A stretch of 64,000 nt of DNA from Halichondria panicea (taxonomy: Eukaryota; Porifera; Demospongiae; Suberitida; Halichondriidae). Under the pieces are notes generated by a model. The model was given only the letters and a program-made list of their open reading frames with translations, was not told the origin of the DNA and searched no databases. Made by a program: the position numbers and the translations under genes. Location of the stretch: positions 5,588,071 through 5,652,070 of the forward strand of contig NC_087380.1 of the NCBI RefSeq assembly GCF_963675165.1, read 5' to 3'. Every line of letters starts with the position of its first letter. Position 1 is the stretch's first letter. Positions 38,342 through 51,042 of this stretch are shown one piece after another.

Positions 38342-41300
38342 CTACACACTCTGAGATGCATCAGTATACAATTCGTTATAAATCTTTTCAAGCGTTTCAT
38401 CAAACAACAGTCTGTGCTTCTTCCCAGTGAACTCAGACATCCTTCGGGACCAATAGTCCCTTGGTCCAATCTTCACTGTCACACTGTAGGAAAGATGAGA
38501 AATACGTGTAACAATAATAAGCAAAGCATTTTATAGATCAGATACGCTAAACTACAGTACCTACATTAGATCTACGTAATAATTGTAGCTAACGAAGAAC
38601 TTGAAGAAGATTTTAAAGTACGTAGTATCTATGATAAAAGCAGCAAGTATGTACATTCACACTACCATAGTCTAGCATGCTTCCTGAATGAGCAACATTA
38701 TCCAGACCAACATTGTGCTCACTTGTCTGTTGGGGCCAGCCTGCCGGTTTGACTGAGGTGGTCATCTCTTTCTGCTTGTAGGGAGGCCCTCAGTCGATCA
38801 AGGTCCTCACTCAGGGAGTCCTCACCAAGACTATCGGCTCCGTGCTGGGGGGGGGGGAGTGTACTTGTGAACATACATGTAATACATAACTATTGTGAGA
38901 CAAATGAAGGAAGAGGTACATGTAATGAGTTAAGGAATTCTTCAGCAATAACCCGAGTGTTTGCACAAAATAATAAGTATAGGATAACTTAGCCTCGATC
39001 CCAGGCCGAGTTTTCGCTTTTATAACGGTTAGGCAAACAACTAGGCCTGGTACTAGTTGTCTGCGCATGCGTCGGTCGTTCGTCAGATTCTGACGAATGG
39101 ATATTCTCGTTCACTTTTGTGACATTTATATTCGTGTACTATCGTGTACTAGAAGTCAGTTCCCGTTTTATCATTATTGGAATCGATTGAAATGGCTCTT
39201 AGCTGAAGCTTCTCTCTTCTCTAAAGCTTAGAAAACATTATTCTGAAGATTGAACAACAAGGGAAGAGGTATAAAGCTTTGTCAAGCTTGTTAAGGTCAG
39301 ATATTTTTGTGTGGGCCCTATGCTATCAAGCCTTGTTCATGTTTGGTAAGATCTAGGTAGACTATAGTATCATCATTAATATGGTGGATCAAGTGAAGAG
39401 TGTGAGCTAAAGAACTTGGTGCTGCCATCATCAGCTCGTCGACAATGACACTATAACCTGTTTAATATGAGAAATTTAAATGTATAGATCTACACGTATT
39501 TTGAATGTCTACTTCTCTGTGCAGGAGCAATGGCTACTATCCAGCTATCCCAACATTGTTCCTCTTGGCTATACTAACGGACGAGACTGGACAGTTTGAG
39601 GTAAGGGTTTAACCGTGTTTGGTTTCTTTTAATATTGTCCTATACTTACAGGACTGGAGTATGACCTGCTCGTTCGAGCGTTGCTGGGTAGCTCAGAGTC
39701 ATCAACGTTTCTCAAGCAAAGTTTAACTGAGTTACGAGTTGGAGCCTAGAATCAGAGAAGTCCAGCAGCCTGCTAAATCGTTTTGAAACGTAATTTGAAG
39801 GCATTCAATCATCTTGAAGTTGCCCTGGGTCACTGTAATCGTGCTGCAGCACAACTGGCAACTCCCCAGGCCCTTGTGAAGCAGCTCCCTATAGGCTATG
39901 TGCATCTTTTGTGTACTCACTCTGTGCATTTTCTGTGTATAAATTTCTATTATTGATTTATTAAATATTTTTGCCGACCACAAATACAATGAAAATTTGA
40001 CGCATGCGCAGACAACTAGTACCAGGCCTAGTTGTTCGCCTAACCGTTATAAAAGCGAAAACTCGGCCTGGGATCGAGGCTAAGGATAACTATACCCACA
40101 CCTAAGAGGAGGATATGCACCCATATATCCTCTGCTACCAGGGTATGTAACCATGGTAGCAGAGGATATATACGTTGCATATCCTTGAATAGGTGTGGCA
40201 TATCTGACTTATACCACGTGACCGCAGCAATATAGAAGGACCTTAGCAACAATTCAATCCACTATGCAGACTGCAAAAAGAACAAGACTATGCCGGATTA
40301 CAGCCATCAAAGAGCTAGTTGAGCAACACGTCGACTCCTACAGATGCTCAAGAGCTTCCTTGGTCCAAGCATTGACCATTCGACATCCCTTACTGGAGTT
40401 GCAAGCTATTCTTGGGTAAAATGTATCTAAACTACGCCCATGGACCCATGGAAGCTTAGCCATCTTGTTGGAGAACAGCTTCTGTGTTTCTGCCGTCACT
40501 TTGAGTCTTAGTACTGTCAAGCATGGCTCTTTTCTCTTTGCTTACTTCCTTGAACAAATGAAAAATAAACAACTTGAAAACTGTGCATGCCTGGAGCTGT
40601 ATGATATTGTTCTAGATGTATCCTACAACTGTTGACCAATTAGTGGTGACATAAGTGTGGTTAAGAGGCCTTAAATTCAATCAAAAGCACTAATCTTAAA
40701 ACACTGCTTACCTTAAAATCGTAGCACTCAGCTGTAAGCCTCTCTATCTTCTCCTCAATGGCTCGTCCCGGACTGTCCACCCCCCTCCGCATATTACCAG
40801 GACAACACAACCCCCTCCGCACATGACTCGACCCTGCAACCTGGTATTTCGACAGCAGCTCCTGCTTCCCATTACTGCAATGGGTAGTTGGTTTGCTGAG
40901 AGTCGGAGTGTCAATAGGCGTGGTAAATTGCACAGAGTGGGGTCGTTGCTTGGAAGGAGAAATTAAGCTCCTAAATAGTGTTCCACTGTGGTCGGTAGTT
41001 GTGTAGTCTTCATGGCTCATTTGTATGCTCTCATTCAGATATGCAGGCACTATTCTCGCTGACTGCTTACGTTCACTCCTACTTGCATCGCTTTTACTCA
41101 TCTTTGATATTCCAGATAATTCTTCTTTATTCTTAGTTCGAGAGCAACCACAAAAATCCCTCCGTCCCATTAAGTGTTGGTCGATACGTCTCACTACAAA
41201 CGGTGGTCTAGTGTCCATCACCTCCTCTTGTGGATCTTCAAGGTCCGATAGAGCAAGGAAGTCATCAAAATCTGCACTCAACGGTCGTATGTTTTCGGAA

Positions 41301-43091
41301 TTTGCACGTTTCGCTCGTCTTACTGGTGAGCTTGGGGCGGACAATGAACGCTGTCTCTTTGGGCTTCTTCTAGGACACTCCACCCACTGGTGAGGACCAA
41401 GCTGTGCAGTAGTGCTTTGAAAGAGTTCTGAGGACATGAGTGGGCTGTGTGTGGTTGGAAGGAGACTCTGAGTCTGTTTTGAGGAGGCTGACTTGGGGAA
41501 TTTTGAAACAGGTGGCTTAAATTTCACACGGTAAGATGTTTTATGTTCTTTAGTCTCTATTTTTGACGGCTCTAAATAGCTGTCCAGAAGAGAATGTAAC
41601 TTGAGCCTGGTGTGATCTCCATCAAGTGAGCTCGTATTGTTAACAGTGTGCTGTGGTGTTCTGTGCGTTTTGAGAGGTGCGGTTCCATTGCCCAGTGCTG
41701 ACATTGTTAGTTGATCAGTGCCTTTGTCAGTTGTGTATTTGTGTTGCGTAGTGGGTCCGTGTGCTAAGATGGAGTCCATGGGAGACTGCACTGTGACCTC
41801 TGATTGGGAGGTGGAGCAGGTGTAGGTCAGTCGAGGTGGGTGCTGCAAGGGGAAGATAGCCAAAATACTAACTAAATCTATTTATGCGAGCGACTATCAT
41901 AATTATTGAATCGCACAATATTCGATGCCTAGTACAAATCCCCAGTTGAAATTGCAGCGTTTAAATAATATTATACTCACGTAAATAATATCGCATAACT
42001 TTTCTGAGCTTTGCAATTGGCCAAAACAAATAGTAACGTTTTGGCATTATAATTATATCGTTTATGCATACCTGATACTTCCTTGCCTTGTCCATGACGA
42101 GTTGTTGAAGGTCTCCATTGGGACACTCTGGGAACAAGAACTTGTGGGCAGGTGTGTCGAATCTTGCCAGAATCTTACCACCTGAAGAATGTGATACGTA
42201 CCGGATACGACATGTGCAGAGTAAAGTAGTAGCAGCTATTCACGTTATACATACATTTCCAATACCACCCACTTTTTAGCAGTGATACCATATTCATATT
42301 TTAGTGTGGACATGTGGCACCAATTTAGTGGGTGGGTCAAGGTGTGGTTTATCCTATTCGATTATCCGGCCTGCCTCTGGAACCAAGGTGTCCGGATAAT
42401 CGAGGTTCTACTGTACCTTATCGAAATACTGAGTAGTGTAGGTCTATTCATAATGTGCTAAGTACTGTACCTCTAAAGTCGCTGGACACCTGAATGAGCT
42501 CAAACTTGACGTGCTCCCCTTGAATCACCTCCTTGAAGAGACCGAGAGTACGACAATTGGTCAGTACCTGGGTACAGAGACAAATGGGAGTGCATTTCAT
42601 AGCCTCAAACACACAATAATGGAATCAAGTACAGCAATTATGATGCTCCCCAAGTTAACTGTAAAAATTAATGTTTAAAATTTCGTGTAGGACCTGCATA
42701 TTGTGCCAAAGTAATGTATGTAGATCTGGTAAATGAAGTATACAACACTGTATATACTAGTACGCCTATGTTTCTACCGTAAAAATATCACCAAGGCTAC
42801 AGTGTACTGACACATGCTCACCCTATCAAAAGTGAGTGTCTGATTGATGGTGACGGGGAAGGTGGGTGTGTGGAGGTGAGAGTACTGCAGCTGACCCAAG
42901 ACACAGGCACGCACAAACACAGAGGGTCCCTCCAAAATCACACTCACACCAGCACTGTCCTGCCACTCAACCTGCATAGAGAAGGGATCACAATAATTAT
43001 AGTAAACACCTAGAACAAAATACTAACTTACTTCAGAGAAGTGTACATTGACTTTACATCTAATACATTTCTCCTTCATACTAGTCTCCAT
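38342..43091 (-). CDS. SPATA6: SPATA6-like protein
   Basis: SPATA6 is needed in mammals to build the sperm connecting piece. Seven exons: 43032-43091, 42822-42971, 42471-42567, 42072-42181, 40712-41842, 38723-38844, 38342-38483. They join in frame to 603 residues. The N-terminal SPATA6 domain has VILEGPSVFVRACVLGQ, THTPTFPVTINQ-like TPTFPVTINQTLTFDRV, FELIQVSS and HKFLFPEC. The middle has RPPFVVRRIDQHLMG, matching the family's PPFVIRHVD motif. The C terminus has DYWSRRMSEFTGKKHR and FDETLEKIYNELY, matching the family's YWSNRAA...YKGKSHRPIF block. The first exon carries a CxxC pair (EKCIRCKVNV). The 40712-38844 intron holds a 1.09-kb TIR element and a small foldback. Identification rests on these three blocks in order. 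A sperm or flagellar role is by homology. Confidence 0.88.
38990..40082. mobile_element. 1.09-kb TIR element, TAGCCTCGATCCCAGGCCGAG family, 9-bp target duplication
   Basis: The ends TAGCCTCGATCCCAGGCCGA and AGTTTTCGCTTTTATAACGG, then TTAGGC, and CTAGGCCTGGTACTAGTTGT through GCGCATGCG, are inverted at both ends (about 80 bp). AGGATAACT flanks both sides (38981-38989 and 40083-40091). The 0.9-kb interior has no transposase and no convincing gene. Duplications of 9-10 bp resemble Mutator-like elements, but class is inference. Confidence 0.9.
40092..40202. repeat. Small foldback repeat with CCACACCT ends
   Basis: The sequence CCACACCTAAGAGGAGGATA with ATCCTCTGCTACCA inverts to TGGTAGCAGAGGAT ... 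AGGTGTGG around a TGTAACC loop. It is about 110 bp, noncoding, inserted directly beside the 1.09-kb element in a SPATA6 intron. No clear target duplication was seen. Confidence 0.75.
42345..42416. mobile_element. Short pogo/Tc1-like TIR remnant
   Basis: The inverted pair CGATTATCCGG ... CCGGATAATCG is followed by AGGTTCTACTGTA. On the complement this reads TACAGTAGAACCTCGATTAT, the type of end seen in many pogo/Tigger-like elements. Only about 70 bp remain, inside a SPATA6 intron. Confidence 0.55.
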
Positions 43092-43306
43092 TACAGCATA
43101 CTAGCGCTATAAAAGCGCCTAGCGCCTGGTTTGTTTGTTGTTCCTGGAAACACAAACTGACAAACTACATACAAATTTTAAATAATATTCGGTAAAGATC
43201 GTCAAACAACCGGGGGAATAATAATCACTTTTGTTATGATTTTGATTCATTAATGATCTTTGCCCAATAGCAAATTAACAACACTGAATACGACAAAACC
43301 ACAAAA

Positions 43307-46300
43307 CTAAGGTCTACCAGTCACACTATTATAAGCAACACACTCTGTGAGCTCAAAACTCTTAGCAGCAATACTGGTTGCAAAAGGAGTCCTAACATAA
43401 ACATAGTCATATTCTGGAACAGGGGGTGCTTGACGCAATTCATCTTGAAATGTATCGAGAGTTTCGTATTCTCTTTCTTCAGTGTCTACATAGGCTTGTA
43501 CTGCACTCATCTCCATTTCTAACCTGCACAATAATGATGATCATTCAAATTCACACAATCTCTAATTATCTAATACCTTATTTTGTGTCGTTTTCTAAGA
43601 ACGCATAAACAGACAAGAACAATAATGGAGACTACAATCAGCAGTACTACACCAATAGCACCTCCAACTGCAGCACCAACTGGAAATTCTATAGCAGCAG
43701 GAATGCACTCTGGATCAGCAAATGAAGACACCACAACCTGGCACGAGGTATCAACAGCAATCAAAATGAAATCAAACGTTATAAGAGGTCCCTCTGATAG
43801 CCAATCACTGACATAGGTTGCAATATCTTCAGCTGAAGCTGTCACAGTGCCACTAATTTGAGCTCGATATGTAACAGCACTTTCAGATTCAGCAAAGCAA
43901 CGAAACTTTGGGCCCATAATATTCGCCACAGAAAATTCACACTGGCATCTTTCCTGGACACTAGTTGAGATTGCTTCACTCAAAGTGTTCAATTTTTCAC
44001 GACCATTTTCAACCTGTTAAAATGATAATATTGCACTTGTCAAGTATGTAAACACTTACCAACCATTGCTGACATCTATCCACCCCCATAAGTCGAAGTT
44101 GAATCAGCAACGTAGCTGGAAAAAGAAGAACATACCAGTTAGGAATAGGAACTACATAACAAAACTACAAATATTATAATAATTGCCATACCCTCTTCCA
44201 GAGTGTAGAATGGCTCAGTAGTGACACTGCTAGCTCCAGCTCTGCTCAGGGCCCTTACACTGACATTGTACTGAAGGTTAGGTGTGAGAGATGTGGCGTT
44301 ATAATAGAGGGTGTCAGCTGGGATAGTTTGTATGGTGATAGCTCCAGACAAACTCTCAACGACATTAACAAGATAGTTGGTGATAGGGAGTTGAGAGAAG
44401 GGCATTGTCCAGGAGACTAGGACAAAGCGATTAGCTGGTATGATCATGATTCTTGGGGGCAGGGGTGGGCCTGAATGCGAGAGGTTGGTGGGCTTCAGTA
44501 GTTGATACATGCATGAATGTATTTGTAATTATGCTTCAATGTTAGTAGCTATGACATTAATTTTACGCTAGAATTGTGAAACACTCACCAGCAATAGTGA
44601 CCAGTGTGCGATTACTCTCAACTCCGCTCTTGAGGCTATTATCGGCCACACAGTACAGTATGGTACCATTGGTCCTCAGAGAGTCCATCTCCGTAGCAAT
44701 GAAACTAAGCACACTGGTCTGAGTGAAACTATCATTGCTCAAGATTATATTGAAGTTACTGTCCACGGCAGATACTATGCTATTGTTAATCATCCAGGTG
44801 ATGGCAGGTAATGGGTTGCCCTCAGCAGTGCATTTTAGAGTCACTAGCTTTCCTTCGATTACCAAAATCTCTTCGACTGGGCTCACCAAAAACACTGGAG
44901 GGGCTACAAAGAAAAGTAATGAACTGGGTCGTACGGTGATGACTCAGAATCTCAAAGTACATAAACTCTGAAATAGATCAGAGTTCAATGTACATACAAT
45001 TTTACTTACCATTGACAGTGAGAACAGCAGATGCAATGATAGACCCGACAACATTGATGGCCACACATACGTAGATTCCATTCAACGTCAAATTAGTACG
45101 AGCAATAATCAGATTGCTGTTTACAGAATTAGTCTCAGCGATAACAATGCTCCCTTCAGTAGTTAGAGGTATCTGATTCCCGTCATCGTCCACCATTACC
45201 CAAGAGACAGTGGGGAGGGGAAGTCCTTCCACTGAGCAGCTCATCACTGCCATTCCAGGAGACAACACAGTAAGGTCCATAGGAGGGGTCGTCACAACAG
45301 GAACATCTGGAGAGAATGTATCCGCAAAAGTTGAAACACAGCATCTGATAAAGCATCCTACATGCAGAAATCAACATTTGAATGCAGATTGGTTTTAACC
45401 TCTTATATAGTCATATATTCAGTGCTCTGTTGCACCATGCATGTTCAAAGACACCAAGACATGTGCGCTATCTCTGACAATACGGTTTTACAGGCACTTA
45501 TTGACTATTATAATCAAACCAATACCATAATTATATACATTGTGTAGAATCAAGTAGTACTTACCATTCACAGTAAGGAGAGCAGACTCATTAGCCATGC
45601 CAAACACATTGGTAGCTATACACACGTATCGTCCCGACTGTCTGATATCAGTGGGAGAAATGGTCAGATTACTAGTCAGTGAGATGGTGGTATTAGTTTC
45701 AGCTATAGCAACGCTCCCTCCAGTAGTTAGAAGTCTCTGGTTCCGGTCATTGTCCACCATCACCCAGGAGACCGTGGGTAGGGGAAATCCAATCACTAAG
45801 CAGCTCAACATTGCTTCTTCTGGAGCTAACACAGTGAGGTTTTTACGAGGCCTGATGACGGGGGAACCTGTAGCAATAGGAAAGCATACATACATAAAGA
45901 GGGGTCAGAGGAATATTGAAAGTGAAAGATTAAAATTACATCCATAGCTATAGTATTATAGCTATAACTGGCACATGAAGGATGTATCGTTTCATTTGTT
46001 AACTAGTACGAGTACTACACAGAGAAAGGGTGGGGCTCACTGTTGACAACTAATTCGGCAGTATTGTTGACAGCTCCCAGAGTATTGCTGGCCATGCATT
46101 GATAGGCACCGCTGAGTGTGATGTTAGCGAATAAAATTATCAGGGTACTGGTTACTGTGGATGGTGATGTGTTAGTCTCAGTGATATCCAAGCTATTTTC
46201 AGCAATCAGATATTTATGGTTCCCGTCATCATCCACCATCACCCAGGAGATTATGGGTAGGGGAAATCCCTCCACTGAGCAACTCAATACTGCTGCTTCA

Positions 46301-49300
46301 CGAGCTAACACAGTGAGGTCCATAGGAGGGGTTATGATGTTGGGGAGAGCTGGAGAGAAAAAAATGGCCCATCTAATAATTATTTAGACATGTACGCACG
46401 AGTAGGTTATACAAAAAGGCCATACCTTGTACAGTAAGTGTGGTTATTCTTGTCACAGGGTCGACAAGCTGAACAGGAGGATCAAGGGAGGCGGTGCAGA
46501 GCACTGTGTTAGGCCCGAGGTTCAGGTCAGCAGTGGACAGCGTCAAAATGGAGGAGGCCGTGCCCATGAAGCCAGTGACAACCTGTATACCGTCAGAGCT
46601 GGGGAGGTTGTTCATAGTCCAAGAGAGTCTTGGTAGAGGGTTGCCTTCAGTAGAACAAGTCAGGTTAATTCTAAGTGAACCAGTGGATGGCCTGTTGATT
46701 GATACTGGTGGTGTCAACGCTGTGGTACTTAGAACTGCGGCAAATGTACAACATAATAATTTATGAACAAGGAATTTTACACAACGTGATTTACATGCTC
46801 TCAAGATGTAGATGCTCTCTTCTTCACTGGCATACAAGTTAGTATATTCACCAGTCCGTGTAGATGCACACTGATAGAAGCCGGGAGTAGATACACCAGA
46901 TCGACTGAGGGTGGTTCCAGTAACACTTTGAAGCAAGTATGTGTCCATCAAAAAAAGTAAGTCAACAACTACTGGGGAGACACATCGCAGTCTGGAAGAG
47001 CCTGCCACAGTATCAGTTACTATACGCTGTGGAGGAACATCAAAGAGTGTCGGGAGATTTCGAGATATTGTCGCAGTATCGGGAGGAAACAAACCTGGTA
47101 CAAAGGAACACTAGATTCGTGAGTACATGTACACTGGTAACGTTTTAAAGGAAAGGTGGTGGTGTCAGTGTGTATATATCAGTATAAGGACTGCCAAACT
47201 AAAGCTATACAGGTCAGCATGCAAATACATGTACATTAATACATTAACTCACTTGGGGTAACAGTAACCATGACCTCAGATGTTACACCACCAACAGTAC
47301 AAGTGTACACTCCTGAATCAGTAATGGCTACATCTCTCATCTCCAGCCCAAACCAAGTCACCCCAGTGGTAATAGTTTCCATGACACCAGATACTACCCT
47401 TGAGAAAGACGGCAGGCTTATACCTGATAATACACAAGGTACGAGGAGAGTGTTCCCTTCCAACACAGTGAGGTCACTGGGTGGAGCCAGGACAATGGAC
47501 TCTTCTATTGCTAGGGTAGCTGGAAAGCAGATCATACAGTAGTGCAATCTGATTATGGTGATACAGAAATACTGAGCTTACTACTAAATATCAAGGAGGC
47601 ATTTCTACTGCAGAGAGTTTTTCCATCTGTAAAGGTGACCCTACATCTGTAGAAGCCTTCGTGCTGACTGTCCACACTCTCAAGCAGAAGAATACTGGCT
47701 CTTGTATAAATGACATCAGTCCCGCTGCTTATGGTGACACTGTCCATGTCATTTGTCAGCATTCCGTCCATAAGCCCTGGGGAGATTCCGGAACCACACT
47801 GCATTAATTCATAGTACCACTGAATGCTAGTCACAGGCCTGATTCCAAGTACAGCACAAGAGAAAGCAGCTGTGGAGTTCCCATTCACTTCTAAATCCAA
47901 GGGCTCGTACTCAAATCTTGGCACTGGAAAATGAGCAAATATGAATTTCAAAGCACTATAATAATTAAGGTAATGGAAACTATAATTAATAGCCTGAGCC
48001 AGCAATCAACCAGCTTGTAAATTTGCATCAAGCATGGCGCAATATCTGTATACAAATGTGTAAAGGGATTTTTAAGGGTATATGTACGTCCTTGTCAGTG
48101 ACCTCTTTACAATGGGAAGGACAGGTGTTAGAGTGGTGGTGATATGGCGTTTCTTTTTTAGCAGTACACACATTCAGGATGATCCAGTGTTTCCCTACCC
48201 ATAACAACAATGGAATCTCTTCCATAAATAGCTAAGTATTATTTAGAACACACCTAGCCAAGATTAAGTGTTTTAATCTGCGTGCCGAGGATGGCCTCGA
48301 GGTAAATGTGGTGCTCGAGGTGCAGCCGAGTGCATTACGTAACCGAGAGGCCATCCGAGTGCACCAGCATTAAAACACGTGACTTGGCTAGGTGTGTTCT
48401 TAGTCTGGCCCCAGACCACTCCCTTGCACGTGATCTGACATGTGCCAGGGAGAGGAGTCTGGCCTCGAGACTAGTGTGTTCTAAAGGATTTAGTGCTGTC
48501 ACGTGAGCTCTATAGCCTCGTGGCAGCTAGATCTAGCTACAGTTGCTGGTGGCTAGCTAGCTAGCTAGCTAGACGTAATAGCAAGTTTTAGTAGGTTTGA
48601 AGATCCAGTAACTGATGCAAAGGAGAAGGAGATACGATCTAAAGCTATCTGGACTGACTGGCATGTTCTCGACTTATTTCTCCTGCTGACAAACAGTCCC
48701 GATCCCACTACTGGATATGCCTCCAGCTGATCTCGCTTACTGGATTGTGCGCAAACTATATGGCAATGAGTATCTGGTTTGCTCTTTTGGAAAGCTATGA
48801 TATTCGAAGCACCTTTGATGAAACGATTATATGGATCTGGCTTAGGTACAGGTATGTACATCTTCGAAGCAAGCTGAGCCTATTTCTTCAGACGAAAAAG
48901 CGATGCTATGGTCAAGTCAGCAATTCGGTACACTTACTACATATGAAACAAGTCGAAACAATAACATTCAACTTTCTAATACTTTTCAGCTTTGCTTGTG
49001 TACATATTCAATCTGCTTGTATTATGATTGTTTGATAAAAAGTGTGTATTAACAAACCAACTTAAAGCACAGTTAAGTGTGGATTAAGTTATTTAATCCA
49101 TGGTCACCTGACTACTTTCAGATAAGCTGATTGGCTGGAGATCATGTGATCAGCAGCACTAAGTAGAATTAGTGTGCTTTTTTAGTGTTTCTTTTTTAGC
49201 AGTACACACATTCAGGATGATCCAGTGTTTCCCTACCCATAACAACAATGGAATCTCTTCCATAAACAGCTTCCTATTAAGTAGAATTAGTGTGCTATAC

Positions 49301-50362
49301 CTCTTAGGAACATGTATGGTGAATAGGAATCTACTGTAATAGATCAGTTGTTTGAAACCATCAATTATACAGCTTTAAATTTGTATAGCTGTTTCATTTC
49401 TCTCCCACACACTATAGCGCCATACACTTGTTTATAAACTAAGGCTACATGCCAATGGATGCTCTGTAAAGTAGCAAGACTAATACAACGTCGAGATTAA
49501 AAAATTAGGCAATAGCTATATAGTGTAATGGTAATAATTGATCATTGCTGCACTTTGGTAGGCCGTACGTATCATTATACACACAAAAATTCTCGCAAAA
49601 CAAGTAACCCACCTTCCTCCTCAGTGATAATACTTCTGCTCCTATACGTTCCCCTCTCAGTCGTAACCTGGCAATAGGAGAACCCTGTGTCATTTACTGC
49701 TGTTACAGTGGCAGCAGGAATGTCTGGGACAGGACAGAGAGAGGTAACATCAACTGTTGCTGGAGCTTGCTCCGGTATTGGTGAGGTAAAGAAAAGGTGT
49801 GGACCTGTGGAACAAGCGTGTTGATAATTGTATGTGACTTAATAATGCCCATGCATGCATGTATTAAATATTGCACTTACGTCTATCAAACTGTACAGCC
49901 AATGTCTCAAGTCCATCAGAACAATTGAATATATTTGGACCCTCACTCAACAAGGTCACTGGATACACTCTCAGAATCCCATCCTCTTGTGAAATTCCAA
50001 ATGGATTTAGTCCCTGGCTAACAGATGATCCATCTTCGTTAGTCCATGAGATAGAACTAGTTGAGGTTGTGGTGCAGCGGACCTGAAGGGCCAGGTCTGA
50101 AGCCGTGCCTACGACAATACGGCTGGTATTTAAGGGTTGGTTGGTGTCCACGGTGACCACAAAGAGTTGAGCAGAACCTACAGTTATACACGAAGGCTAT
50201 ATACATAGCATGAAATCGAACTGTTGTCTTGACAGCAGAGCGGATCACAATAACACATTGTTGATGTGAAAATGTGATGTGAAATTAAACTAACAAGTAT
50301 TTACCTCTTGAACTGCATAGCAAAAGGAGAAGACTCCAGAAGTTTGCTGAAGAAGTAATCAT
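43307..50362 (-). CDS. Large Ig/FN3/transmembrane receptor with tyrosine-rich tail
   Basis: About 15 minus-strand exons. The first (50305-50362) encodes a signal peptide, MITSSANFWSLLLLLCSSR. Nine exons each encode an Ig-like domain: about 49881-50177, 47582-47923, 47253-47510, 46798-47095, 46436-46734, 46041-46350, 45562-45867, 45010-45307, 44590-44905. Typical signatures are LSCLVIGFPLPTVSWVMVD and SGRYVCIATNVFG. Exon 49613-49804 is Cys-poor and unassigned. Exon 44193-44472 is an FN3 domain (NYLVNVVESLSG, YNVSVRALSRAGASS). Exon 43578-44013 has a SEA-like region and a transmembrane helix (AAVGGAIGVVLLIVVSIIVL) with a basic stop. The last exon is a 70-residue tail with YETL, YDYVYV and YNSV. 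Likely a cell-surface receptor for adhesion or self/nonself recognition; ligand unknown. Terminal exon bounds are firm, a few internal ones approximate. Confidence 0.88.
48148..49267. repeat. ~80-bp direct repeats bracketing 1 kb in an Ig-receptor intron
   Basis: The segment from TTCTTTTTTAGCAGTACACA through CCATAAATAGC at about 48148-48232 recurs in the same orientation at about 49186-49267, with only a few differences. The 0.95 kb between them contains a MITE and unassigned sequence. This could be a segmental duplication or the ends of an element; no coding content is seen. Confidence 0.75.
48245..48400. mobile_element. 156-bp MITE with AGAACACACCTAGCCAAG ends
   Basis: Terminal inverted repeats AGAACACACCTAGCCAAGAT and the complement ACTTGGCTAGGTGTGTTCT enclose subterminal inverted pieces (GTGTTTTAATCTG / ATTAAAACAC; GGATGGCCTCG / CGAGAGGCCATCC). 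Noncoding. It lies in the same intron as the direct repeats. Confidence 0.82.
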
Positions 50363-51042
50363 TGCTTGTACAGTTCTTGACTGCATGTGTATATAGAGCA
50401 TATAATATAGTGTATCTATATACTTTCTACAGTCCAGCTTTAGTACTCTGAGCTGCAACAAACAAGCTTGTGTGGATTTTATCTCAAAACACTGCTAAAA
50501 TATTTGTTCACTAAGTCTTTTTTAATTTGTGCATGCATGTCTATATAGAAGAATCCACAGAGCCCATTAAAGTTGGTTGCAGGGAAGTTTATGTGTATGC
50601 ATTTATGTTTACCTTTCATATTGAACATTAGATGCACTTTACCAGCAAAAAAACGTATTGTTCATTTATAAATGATGAAGTTTACTTGATTTGAGCCAGA
50701 TGCTGAGAATGCACGTAGACTACAAAGAAAGTGTAGCTTGTATCGAAACACAGCGGTCCATTTGTGTAACTATTAGGACGGTCATTCAGAGAATTAATTA
50801 GTTGTGCGGAGCCCGACCGTCCCTGACGGGAGGTCGGGGGACACGCTTATATAGGATTTGTACTTGTGTGTTATGTAATACTGCTTGCAGCATCATGAAT
50901 ACTAGGAGAATGTTGAACATTGTGGGGCGAGCGTAAGAAAACATGCTTGTTTTACGAATTAAAAGAAATATGTTGTATTTAAATTCAAGGTTATTAATTT
51001 AGTATATGTAGTAGAAGCATTTTACATTCGCACTGGTAGTTA
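50363..51042. other. 680-bp spacer upstream of the Ig receptor
   Basis: AT-rich with no reading frame. It contains one GC-rich hairpin near 50810-50838 (CCCGACCGTCCCTGACGGGA then GGTCGGG). The 5' UTR and promoter of the Ig receptor should lie here. I see no RNA gene with convincing structure. Confidence 0.5.

Noticed and set aside
39100-39980. Genes inside the 1.09-kb TIR element
   Set aside because: Only short frames occur; a piece near 39537-39600 with a donor-like GTAAGG gives no recognisable protein.
50806-50840. GC-rich hairpin resembling part of a tRNA
   Set aside because: The stem pairs well, but there is no B-box-like T-arm, anticodon loop or acceptor stem around it.
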